Shown in pieces: positions 33,809-40,926 of a stretch of 64,000 bases of DNA. Origin of the DNA: Pontiellaceae bacterium B1224 (GTDB lineage: Bacteria > Verrucomicrobiota > Kiritimatiellia > Kiritimatiellales > Pontiellaceae); NCBI GenBank assembly GCA_029432815.1, contig JAROBA010000003.1:62001-126000 (forward strand), in the 5' to 3' direction. Each line of letters starts with the position of its first letter. Positions within the stretch are counted from its first letter, which is position 1. The position numbers and the translations under genes were made by a program. The notes under the pieces were generated by a model. It was given only the letters and a program-made list of their open reading frames with translations. It had not been told where the DNA came from and did not search any database.

Positions 33809-34639
33809 ATGCAGGCAGCAACGATTAAACTTTTTCTTCCGACGGGCGATGCCACGGCTATCCGCACGGCGGAAATCTCAAACTGGACGGGCAAGGCGAT
33901 TGCCGGGCCGCGCACGGAGATTGATACGTTGGTGCAGCGCCCGGAACTCGACAGCCCCGGCGTGTATCTGCTGCTGGGTCATGATGATGTCGGTGATCCG
34001 CTGATCTACATCGGCGAAGCGGAATGCGTAAAAACCCGTTTGAAACAGCATAAGGATAAAGAGTTCTGGGTGCAGGTGATCGCATTTACCAGCAAGGATG
34101 AAAATCTGACCAAGGGCCACATCAAATATCTGGAAGCGGAACTGATCAGGCAGGCGAAGGCGGTGGGGAAGGGCACGCTTGATAACAGTCAGGGCGGCAA
34201 CGCCGTCCTGCCCGAATCCGATATCGCCGACATGCAGGTGTTCCTCTCCAAGATGTTCCAATTGCTGCCGGTGCTCGGAACCGATGTCTTTGCCGCGACC
34301 TCTACGAAAAAACCGAAACCGGCGAACCTGTTGTACTGTAAAAAAGGTGCTGCAGTCGCACAGGGACAGCGCTCGCCGAAAGGCTTCGTCATTTTCAAGG
34401 GATCACAGGCTGTTCGGAATGAAACCGCCTCGATTCCGCCGAGTATCCGCGCGGCCCGCTCCAAGCTCATCGAGAAGGGCATTCTGCTCCTCGATGGCGA
34501 TGTGTACGTCTTCACCGCAGACCATGAATGCACCAGTCCCAGCTTAGCGGCGGCCATCGTGCGCGGAGGTTCCGCCAATGGCATGACGGAATGGAAAAAC
34601 AAGGCGGGAAAAACACTGAAAACGATCGAGTCTGAATAA
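33809..34639 (+). CDS. GIY-YIG nuclease-fold protein with C-terminal DUF4357
   Basis: The 276-residue protein has a GIY-YIG-like domain at about residues 45-130 (GVYLLLGHDDVGDPLIYIGEAECVKTRLKQH, with GVY and YIG motifs and the Arg of the active site) and a DUF4357 domain at about 190-270 (GFVIFKGSQAVRNETASIPPSIRAARSKLIEKGIL, SPSLAAAIVRGGSANGMTEWKNKAGKTL). Fusions of this kind are frequent in accessory and defence-rich regions; cutting activity is inferred. A damaged second copy of its first 180 bases lies at 36321-36505. Confidence 0.82.
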   Translation: MQAATIKLFLPTGDATAIRTAEISNWTGKAIAGPRTEIDTLVQRPELDSPGVYLLLGHDDVGDPLIYIGEAECVKTRLKQHKDKEFWVQVIAFTSKDENLTKGHIKYLEAELIRQAKAVGKGTLDNSQGGNAVLPESDIADMQVFLSKMFQLLPVLGTDVFAATSTKKPKPANLLYCKKGAAVAQGQRSPKGFVIFKGSQAVRNETASIPPSIRAARSKLIEKGILLLDGDVYVFTADHECTSPSLAAAIVRGGSANGMTEWKNKAGKTLKTIESE

Positions 34640-34943
34640 AGGACAACCAACATAAGTGAACAACGGTGGAATTGCATAAAAACTGCCCGCGCCAACCTGA
34701 AGCCGAAAAAGAAAACGAGGAAGAAGAAAGCATGATAATGCCAAAGGGTTGGAAGGCAGTCCCAGCCATTCCTGCGTGCGGCGCTCTGAGGACAGAGCGC
34801 CCTACCGGTTTCAGAGGAGTGTACAGCCTGAACTTAGCGAGCATAGAGCTGGCTTCTGCGGTGCACTGTTCCGCTTGAAAACAAGCCCTCTCCACGGCGC
34901 TCCGCACCTGAGTGCAGGCTTTACCGAAGGATCAAATGATTCT
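34640..34943. other. Gene-free stretch with decayed sequence and a palindrome
   Basis: No gene is convincing. Short frames exist on the plus strand but are low-complexity at first (Glu/Lys-rich) and then run across the palindrome at 34780-34801. It may be remnant sequence between two accessory genes. Confidence 0.5.
34780..34801. repeat. Interspersed palindrome GGCGCTCTG-AGGA-CAGAGCGCC
   Basis: A perfect 9-bp-arm hairpin with an AGGA loop. I recall similar 'gcgctctgtcctcagagcgcc' elements from other genomes of the PVC group; no second copy is present in this window. Confidence 0.6.
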
Positions 34944-36293
34944 ATGAAAGATGAACGCATACAACAATTGGCAGAACTCGGCGCAGACGTACTGGCCGAA
35001 ACATTGGTCGAATTGACCGCGTCGAATGAAGCCGTAGAAGATATTGTCGAACGTCTTCTCGCGCCTCCCGCCGCCAATGCGATCCGCTTCCATAAAAAAC
35101 TGGCGGCTCTAAAGAGCCGTCGGTATTTTTACAACTGGCGGGAGTCCTCCGCATTTGTCATGAAGCTGGAATCGATCTTGGCCGATATTCAATCGGCCAA
35201 TCCCTCGCCAAAAAAAGGCGTCGAAATGGTACTGAAGTTGTTCGATGCCGATAGTGACTGCTTTGAGCAGTGCGATGATTCCGGCGGAGATGTTGGCGGC
35301 TTTTTCAGCTATTCAGCCGCCCCGCTATTGGTTGAATATGCCAAAAAATGCTCAGAGAAGACCTGGGTGTGTGAACGAATTCTTCAATCCGTTCTAAACG
35401 ATGCCTATGGCGTGCGCGAGGTGTTGTTCGATCGCTTGGGCGACTGCGTGCCTGCAGACGAAATTCGCTCAATCCTAAACCAATTGCTTGCCTCTCCAGC
35501 TTCCGATGAATATACACAGCGCCAGCAATTCCGGTATGCCGAAACGCTGGCCCGCCAATTGAACGATGCTCCCCTTTTTGAAAAACTGCGTGAAAAAGGG
35601 TGGAGCAATCTGAACGCCGCCGCCTCGGTTGATATAGCTCGGGTTTACTTTGAAAGCGGAGATTCGGAAACCGCACTGGAGCGTTTGAACCGGATTGCAC
35701 CAGACGACACCTTTCATGCGTACGAACGAGATCGTCTTTTCGCTGAAATTTATAAAAAAACCGGAGACAAAGAACATCTTGCAGAACTCCTGAAAAACAA
35801 CCTCAGAAAACATCATACAGTCGGGGTTCTGAATGAGCTGTTGGAGGTCAACGGTCATGACCAGCGCGACGAAATTGTGCGAGAAGAGATTTCTCACATC
35901 CTGCAGCAATCCGACCTGAATCCTACAGACCTTGAATTCCTCCTTGAAACCGGCCACATTTCCGCCGCCGAAGAATACGTGCTGTCGCGGAGTGATCAGC
36001 TGGATGGAAACTGTTATACAACGTTGCCTCCGCTTGCAAAGCAGTTCGAAACGGCAAAGCGCCCGTTCGCGGCAGCTCTGATCTATCGAGCCCTATTGAC
36101 TTCAATTCTGGATCGCGGATACAGCAAGGCCTACTACCACGCGGCCCGCTACCTGAAAAAGCTGGATAAGCTATCCTTGAAAACAGAAGACTGGCAAGGG
36201 TATTCATCTCACGATAATTTCAAATCATCTTTATCAGAAAAACATAAAAGAAAGCATTCCTTTTGGGCCAAATATAATGACGAAAATTCATGA
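34944..36293 (+). CDS. DUF6880-like helical repeat protein
   Basis: The 449-residue protein opens IQQLAELGADVLAETLVELTASNEAVEDIVERLL and has FHKKLAALKSRRYFYNWRESSAFVMKLESIL, a DDSGGDVGGFFSYSAAPLLVEYA segment and NDAYGVREVLFDRLGDC, matching the DUF6880 pattern (DDSdG... YGv). The rest is alpha-solenoid-like repeats to the end. Function is unknown. Start at 34944 (MKDERIQQL). It is bracketed by the intact GIY-YIG gene and its damaged copy. Confidence 0.72.
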   Translation: MKDERIQQLAELGADVLAETLVELTASNEAVEDIVERLLAPPAANAIRFHKKLAALKSRRYFYNWRESSAFVMKLESILADIQSANPSPKKGVEMVLKLFDADSDCFEQCDDSGGDVGGFFSYSAAPLLVEYAKKCSEKTWVCERILQSVLNDAYGVREVLFDRLGDCVPADEIRSILNQLLASPASDEYTQRQQFRYAETLARQLNDAPLFEKLREKGWSNLNAAASVDIARVYFESGDSETALERLNRIAPDDTFHAYERDRLFAEIYKKTGDKEHLAELLKNNLRKHHTVGVLNELLEVNGHDQRDEIVREEISHILQQSDLNPTDLEFLLETGHISAAEEYVLSRSDQLDGNCYTTLPPLAKQFETAKRPFAAALIYRALLTSILDRGYSKAYYHAARYLKKLDKLSLKTEDWQGYSSHDNFKSSLSEKHKRKHSFWAKYNDENS

Positions 36294-36320
36294 AGGTTTT
36301 CAGGGCACGGGCAGTCCTAT

Positions 36321-36518
36321 GAGATGATGTTTCGATGGAGGCGTTAAATGCAGGCTACGACGATTAAACCTTTTCTTCCGACGGGCGATGCCACGGGTAT
36401 TCGCAAGGCGGAAATCCCAAACTGGACGTGCGTACGGAAATCGATACGTTGGTGCAGCGCCCGGAACTCGACAGCCCCGGTGCTGGGTCATGATGATGTC
36501 GGTGAGTCTTCCTTCTAA
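36321..36518 (+). pseudogene. Damaged second copy of the GIY-YIG gene start
   Basis: From 36321 the sequence matches 33783-33994 (upstream region, start codon at 36348 and first about 60 codons). Relative to the intact gene it lacks 19 bases after codon NWT and 11 bases before LGHDDVG; the first causes a frameshift and the second restores frame. Homology ends at about 36505 and a stop follows at 36518. It shows that this locus arose by duplication or by insertion of the DUF6880 segment next to a repeat-prone gene. Confidence 0.85.
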
Positions 36519-36722
36519 TAAGGGCTGCTTAAATCGGAAGCTTTGTAATCGGTTTAAACCTAAAAAGTAATTTTTCCGAATAAAGGTACTGATGAATAAG
36601 ATCTTTACAATGTAAGCGCATACAACTATAAGTTGACGTACTTTTTTGATGAGTTTGGTTGTCGATAACAGGCAGGGAAGCCGTTTTTGTTTTACGGCTC
36701 AAAAGCTGCAGTTGGAGTGGTT
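36519..36722. other. Upstream region of the first GH16 gene
   Basis: There is no gene. It holds the operator-promoter at 36604-36632 and the ribosome site TTGGAGTGG before the ATG at 36723. Confidence 0.6.
36604..36632 (+). promoter_or_regulatory. LacI-type operator inside promoter (laminarin regulon site 1)
   Basis: TTTACA, 17 bp containing TGTAAGCGCATACA (36611-36624), then TATAAG. The operator occupies the spacer between -35 and -10, so a bound LacI protein would exclude RNA polymerase. It precedes the first GH16 gene. Confidence 0.82.
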
Positions 36723-37544
36723 ATGAAAGGCATGACGAAGGATATTTTAGAGAGCCCTAAATACATCGTGAGTAAGACCCCGGTTTGGAGCGAGGAATTC
36801 AAGTCAGGCACAGTCCCTGACATCCGTGTGTGGTCATATGATCTGGGTGACGGCGGCTGGGGAAATGACGAGTTAGAGACGTATACCCATGTTGCAGCAA
36901 ATATCAGAGTTGCAGACGGAAATCTTATTATTACAGCGCTGAATGAGGGGGACCGGTTTACGTCGGCGCGGATTAAGACGGAGGACAAGTTTGCGTTCAG
37001 GTACGGAACGCTGGAGGCGCGGATTCAGGTTCCTGATTTGGGCAACGGTTTGTGGCCGGCGTTATGGGCCTTGGGGCACGATTTTTCCAGTATCGGCTGG
37101 CCGGCCTGCAGTGAGATTATTGTGATGGAAATGGGGGTTGAAGGCGCCATTGAAGAGGAGAGGGCTAATCGGCGGATCACATCCGCGGCTCACTGGGAAG
37201 AGAAGGGAGCGCACCAAACCTATGGGGCTAACCTGGACCATCCTTCTGATGTGAACGGATCGTTTCATGTTTATCGTATGGAGTGGACACCGACCGCGAT
37301 TACGACCTATGTGGATGATGTGCAGATTTGGGCGATGAATATATCCGATATTCCGGCCCTGCACGAACCGCACTTTCTGCTCCTTAATATGGCGGTTGGA
37401 GGAAAACATACGGGCGTATGCGACGTGGCCGGAATCACGGCTCCTTTGCCGGCGGAATATCGGGTTGATTACATCCGGCTTTTCGATAATGGATTTACAG
37501 CGTTGTACGGTTCCTCCGTGGATCATTTGACTATGGCCGACTAG
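36723..37544 (+). CDS. GH16-family protein without signal peptide and with altered catalytic motif
   Basis: The 273-residue protein is a single GH16 beta-jelly-roll (VWSEEFKSG, YDLGDGGWGNDELETYT, FRYGTLEARIQVPDLGNGLWPALWALG, MEWTPTAITTYVDD, FLLLNMAVGG). The catalytic line is S-E131-I-I133-V-M-E136; laminarinases have E-x-D-x-x-E, so the central Asp is replaced by Ile. No signal peptide precedes the fold: the start at 36723 has a GGAG ribosome site and an in-frame upstream start adds no hydrophobic core. It may be an intracellular enzyme of weak activity or a binding protein. It carries its own operator-promoter. Confidence 0.85.
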   Translation: MKGMTKDILESPKYIVSKTPVWSEEFKSGTVPDIRVWSYDLGDGGWGNDELETYTHVAANIRVADGNLIITALNEGDRFTSARIKTEDKFAFRYGTLEARIQVPDLGNGLWPALWALGHDFSSIGWPACSEIIVMEMGVEGAIEEERANRRITSAAHWEEKGAHQTYGANLDHPSDVNGSFHVYRMEWTPTAITTYVDDVQIWAMNISDIPALHEPHFLLLNMAVGGKHTGVCDVAGITAPLPAEYRVDYIRLFDNGFTALYGSSVDHLTMAD

Positions 37545-37587
37545 GCAATGGGGTACATTTGCGCATTTCGATTAATGAACCATCTGT

Positions 37588-37601
37588 TATAAGCGCTGTC
37601 G
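37588..37601 (+). promoter_or_regulatory. Weaker LacI-type operator (laminarin regulon)
   Basis: TATAAGCGCTGTCG matches the operator core AAGCGCT with degenerate flanks, 66 bp before the second GH16 gene. I cannot place a good -35/-10 around it. Confidence 0.5.
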
Positions 37602-37666
37602 CATAAACCCTATGCATGCTATTCAATATTACATTGCCATCGGCAGCCCAATAAACTGGATATATT

Positions 37667-39256
37667 ATGTATAGCACTAATCAACTTGGCCGACACGCTG
37701 CGCAATGTTTAACGCGAGGCCTTATAGTGTTTCTGGCTGCCACCTGCATACTGGCCTCAGCGCAGGAAATACCGGGCTGGACGCTGGTCTGGCAGGATGA
37801 GTTTACACAGGCGAACGGCACGCCACCGAATTCTGCGAACTGGGGCTATGATACTGGAGGTGGGGGATGGGGGAACAGTGAATTACAAGTGTATACGACC
37901 AGCACGAATAATGCGCGGATTGAGAACAATCAGCTGGTGATTGAAGCACGGGAGACCAGTTCCGGTAACTACACCTCGGCCCGCCTTCTGACGAAGAATA
38001 AGTGGGCTTGGACGTATGGCCGCATGGAGGCTCGAATCAAGGTTCCCTACGGGCAAGGTATATGGCCTGCATTTTGGATGCTTGGAGCTGACTACGATTC
38101 AGTGGGTTGGCCCAACTGCGGGGAGATCGATATCATGGAACACATCGGCAGCAAACCGCAGACGGTTTTCGGTACCATCCATGGTCCCGGCTACTCGGGC
38201 GATGACTCCTTTGGTGCCTCAATCAAGATTGTTCCGGATATCACCGATGATTTTCACGTGTTCACGGTCGAATGGGAGGCGGACAGTATCAGGTGGTATA
38301 TGGATGGAATACTCTACAATATTGCCACCCCGTCCAATGTGGCCCCGGACGACTGGGTGTTTGATCACCCGTTTTTCTTCCTCCTCAATCTTGCAGTGGG
38401 AGGCCAATGGCCTGGGTACCCGGATAGTACCACGGTGTTTCCCCAGCAGATGCTGGTGGACTATGTTCGGGTCTACTCCTTGGGAGATCCTCCGGCCCCA
38501 GGCACAAATTTATTTGAAAACCCCGGGTTTGAGTCCGGTACGTCCGACTGGGCCCTGAACCTCAGCGGGGGTACGGCGTCGGCCTCTGCTGCTTATGCTC
38601 ACGGTGGTACCGATTCGCTGGTCATCGATAGTACGGGTGCGGGGGATTGGTCATCCCCAAACGCGTCGCAAAGCTTTCCGGCCAGCCCCGGGGATGTATT
38701 CAATATTCAGGGATATATGCTGAATTCGGCGGGGCTCCCCATTACAGACGATTCTTTCGGACTGTTTAAGATCGAGTTCAGAGACAGTGTGGGTATGGTG
38801 CTTGAACCGGCCTCAATCGACATAGGAACTTCGGCGGACGGTCCCTACTACGGTGCGGAATCCACGCCATTCCTCAACGCTGATCGTGCGACGAACTTGT
38901 GGATTTTCAGTGAGGCGCAAGGGGAGGCTCCTGAGGGTACCGTCGAGGTTAGCTTCTACTTGTTAAACGTGAACCCGCCCGGGAACTCCGGCCCCTCCAT
39001 GTACTTCGATGATATTCAGGCGATGTTGCTCGGAGAACCCGTCTTGCCTGTCACATTGAGCTCGGCTGTTTCGGGCGGGGACATTCAGATCAGTTTTCTA
39101 ACGGAGAGCGGCGTTAGCTATCAGATGGCTTATAAGAGCAGTCTGACCAATGCAGACTGGACTCCCATTGAAACTGTACTGGGGGATGGAGACACGAACT
39201 CAACCATCTATCCGGCAAGCTCTCCTGCTGGCTTCTATAAAGTTTTGATTCCCTGA
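37667..39256 (+). CDS. Secreted GH16 beta-1,3-glucanase (laminarinase) with CBM-like domain
   Basis: The 529-residue protein has a signal peptide (GLIVFLAATCILASAQE), a GH16 domain (about residues 38-270) with intact catalytic G-E153-I-D155-I-M-E158, a galactose-binding-like/CBM4-like module (about 280-455, NLFENPGFESGTSDWALNLSGG), and the C-terminal module shared with neighbouring proteins (about 465-529, ending FYKVLIP). It should cut beta-1,3-glucan chains outside the cytoplasm. A weak operator lies upstream. Confidence 0.92.
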   Translation: MYSTNQLGRHAAQCLTRGLIVFLAATCILASAQEIPGWTLVWQDEFTQANGTPPNSANWGYDTGGGGWGNSELQVYTTSTNNARIENNQLVIEARETSSGNYTSARLLTKNKWAWTYGRMEARIKVPYGQGIWPAFWMLGADYDSVGWPNCGEIDIMEHIGSKPQTVFGTIHGPGYSGDDSFGASIKIVPDITDDFHVFTVEWEADSIRWYMDGILYNIATPSNVAPDDWVFDHPFFFLLNLAVGGQWPGYPDSTTVFPQQMLVDYVRVYSLGDPPAPGTNLFENPGFESGTSDWALNLSGGTASASAAYAHGGTDSLVIDSTGAGDWSSPNASQSFPASPGDVFNIQGYMLNSAGLPITDDSFGLFKIEFRDSVGMVLEPASIDIGTSADGPYYGAESTPFLNADRATNLWIFSEAQGEAPEGTVEVSFYLLNVNPPGNSGPSMYFDDIQAMLLGEPVLPVTLSSAVSGGDIQISFLTESGVSYQMAYKSSLTNADWTPIETVLGDGDTNSTIYPASSPAGFYKVLIP

Positions 39257-39280
39257 CTTACTCCTGGGAATGCGCCGTTC

Positions 39281-39295
39281 TTCCAGACTTTGGAA
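39281..39295. repeat. 15-bp dyad between convergent GH16 and lacI genes
   Basis: TTCCAGACTTTGGAA lies 25 bp after the GH16 stop and 10 bp before the lacI stop. Confidence 0.85.
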
Positions 39296-39304
39296 ACGGA
39301 TCTG

Positions 39305-40294
39305 CTAGCGGGTGGTCTTTCGGGGAATGAGTGAAGTTTCCATGGAAATGCTGGAAGGCTTCAGGTCTTTATTCTTAATGCGTTCCGCGACCAGTCGCGT
39401 GGCGGTTTCTCCGATCTGCTCCATGGGGAAGCTTACAGTGCTCAGTCCGATATATTGGCCGATTTCGTTGTTGTCGAAGCCGATAAGTTGAATGTCCTCG
39501 GGAATCCGCTTTTCGGTTTCTGCGAGAACGTCGAGGACGCCGAGCGCCATGGCATCGTTGAACGCGAAGATCGCCTCGGGCAGGGCGTTTTGCCGGCCGA
39601 CATACTCCTCAAAAGCCTTGCGCCCGCCCTCATGGTAAAAATCGCCGGTCACAATCTTGACATCAATTTCAAGCGAAGCGTCCTGAATGGCTTGCTGCGC
39701 GCCTTCGAGTCGTTTATTGCTGTCATGATTGTCCTTGGGCCCTGTCAGCAGGAGTAGCGACTGCGGTTTATTTTCAAGAAGGTGGGTCACTGCTCGGTAG
39801 GCACCCTGGAAATTATCGATCAGGACAGAGTCCATGCCCTCGTTGATTCCATTTTGTCCGATAAGCGCGATCGGGATATCATCTCCGGCCAGTTCCCGGA
39901 CTTTATCCGGTCCGAAAAATGTGTTGTTCATTAGGATGATGGCATCGGTTCGCCCTTCCCGGCAGAGGGATTGCAGGTAGTCCAGAAGATCCGTTTCGGA
40001 GTGATAAAAGGAAATCAGCAGTTTTAATTTTTCTTTTGTGGATACGTTATCAATTCCGCGCAAAACTTTTACATAGTAGCCATTATCAAGCAGCGGCAGG
40101 ATAATCCCGATCGTGTCGGTTTTTCCGCCGGCCAGCTTGCGTGCCGCCTGATTGGGGCGGTAGTTGAGCTCTTTCATGGCCTGATGAACCCGCTCCCGAG
40201 TAGCCTCTTTGACGAGCCCGCTTCCGTTGATTACCCGGGAAACGGTGGCGGTAGAAAGCCCGGTTTTTTCACAAACATCGTAGAGGGTGGCCAT
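39305..40294 (-). CDS. LacI-family transcriptional regulator of the laminarin locus
   Basis: The 329-residue protein has the LacI DNA-binding N-terminus TLYDVCEKTGLSTATVSRVINGSGLVKEATRERV with hinge helix NYRPNQAARKLAGGKTDTIGIILP, and a periplasmic-binding-type effector domain to residue 329. The hinge type fits operators with a central CG such as the AAGCGCTT found at seven places here. The effector is probably a glucan breakdown product. An operator copy overlaps its own promoter region, which suggests autoregulation. AAAAGGAAAAT precedes the ATG. Confidence 0.93.
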   Translation of the reverse strand: MATLYDVCEKTGLSTATVSRVINGSGLVKEATRERVHQAMKELNYRPNQAARKLAGGKTDTIGIILPLLDNGYYVKVLRGIDNVSTKEKLKLLISFYHSETDLLDYLQSLCREGRTDAIILMNNTFFGPDKVRELAGDDIPIALIGQNGINEGMDSVLIDNFQGAYRAVTHLLENKPQSLLLLTGPKDNHDSNKRLEGAQQAIQDASLEIDVKIVTGDFYHEGGRKAFEEYVGRQNALPEAIFAFNDAMALGVLDVLAETEKRIPEDIQLIGFDNNEIGQYIGLSTVSFPMEQIGETATRLVAERIKNKDLKPSSISMETSLIPRKTTR

Positions 40295-40313
40295 ATTTTC
40301 CTTTTAGTTATAA

Positions 40314-40329
40314 ATTGTAAGCGCTTCCT
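40314..40329 (-). promoter_or_regulatory. LacI-type operator at the lacI promoter
   Basis: ATTGTAAGCGCTTCCT lies 20 bp upstream of the lacI start codon, adjacent to a TTATAA that could be its -10. Confidence 0.7.
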
Positions 40330-40430
40330 TTATGATCAGGACAAGATTTATTAGCAAGGTTAATCAGGATGTTCAATGGTAATGAAGCAGATGCTAAAAG
40401 GGCATATTAACCAGGAAACGGAGATGAATC

Positions 40431-40590
40431 ATGAAATGCACTAAATACACGAAACTAAAAAAGCTCATTCCGGTTAGTTATATCGTTCAGAAAGATCCTG
40501 TTCTGAATCACTTTCGGTACATCACCAACTTGTCGGTTGGTCTTTGTTTTCGTACGTTTTGTGTATTTTGTGGGGCTCACTTTGCCGAAT
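40431..40590. repeat. Inverted octamer-like array (element E8)
   Basis: Left arm CACTAAATACACGAAAC (40439-40455) pairs with right arm GTTTTGTGTATTTTGTG (about 40556-40572) as an imperfect inverted repeat; both continue in 8-bp steps. The spacer contains CCAACTTGTCGGTTGG, a further hairpin. A 61-codon frame running across it is not considered a gene. Confidence 0.6.
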
Positions 40591-40626
40591 ACAGGATTAG
40601 GGGGAAGATGATGTAATAAAGCGCAT

Positions 40627-40643
40627 TTTCCAGTGTTTGGAAA
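40627..40643. repeat. 15-bp dyad upstream of the laminarin operon
   Basis: TTTCCAGTGTTTGGAAA, about 90 bp before the operator-promoter at 40734. Confidence 0.85.
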
Positions 40644-40733
40644 TAGCTGGTGATATGCCATAAGATGAAGGAAATGAGCGGTCCTGTTCGCTCGAATAAA
40701 TTTACTCTTCCGTCAGATTTCCCGAAATAAATA

Positions 40734-40762
40734 TTTACAATGTAAGCGCTTTCATATAAAAC
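40734..40762 (+). promoter_or_regulatory. LacI-type operator inside promoter (laminarin regulon site 2)
   Basis: TTTACA, 17 bp with TGTAAGCGCTTTCA (40741-40754), then TAAAAC. Flanking sequence (ATTTACAATGTAAGCGCT, then GCATTTTGCAACATGAGAG) is nearly the same as at site 3, so whole promoters were copied. It drives the large operon beginning at 40927. Confidence 0.85.
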
Positions 40763-40828
40763 GCATTTTGCAACATGAGAGAACCGGATAAGAGTTATGG
40801 TTTCGAGAGTGAGTGCCGGGCATAAAAT

Positions 40829-40842
40829 TGTAAGCGCTGTCA
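40829..40842 (+). promoter_or_regulatory. Second LacI-type operator upstream of the operon
   Basis: TGTAAGCGCTGTCA lies 88 bp downstream of the operator at 40741, centre to centre, and 85 bp before the start codon. Two operators at this spacing would allow looping or a roadblock. Confidence 0.75.
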
Positions 40843-40926
40843 GAATGTTGCTTAGTTTGATTCATAGACGAGATAGCAGGGTGCTTCGAGGATGACGCTT
40901 TGCTTCAAAACAATAGGAGAGGTAAA

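Noticed and set aside
34666-34878. 70-codon plus-strand frame between the GIY-YIG and DUF6880 genes
   Set aside because: It runs across the interspersed palindrome at 34780-34801 and has low-complexity Glu/Lys start; no family resemblance.
39281-39295. 15-bp dyad as an intrinsic terminator between convergent genes
   Set aside because: Only 5-bp arms in this copy, no T-run, and the same dyad occurs within many coding regions.
40431-40616. 61-codon plus-strand frame MKCTKYTKLKKL... upstream of the laminarin operon
   Set aside because: The frame is made of the arms and spacer of inverted array E8; no ribosome site and no protein-like middle.
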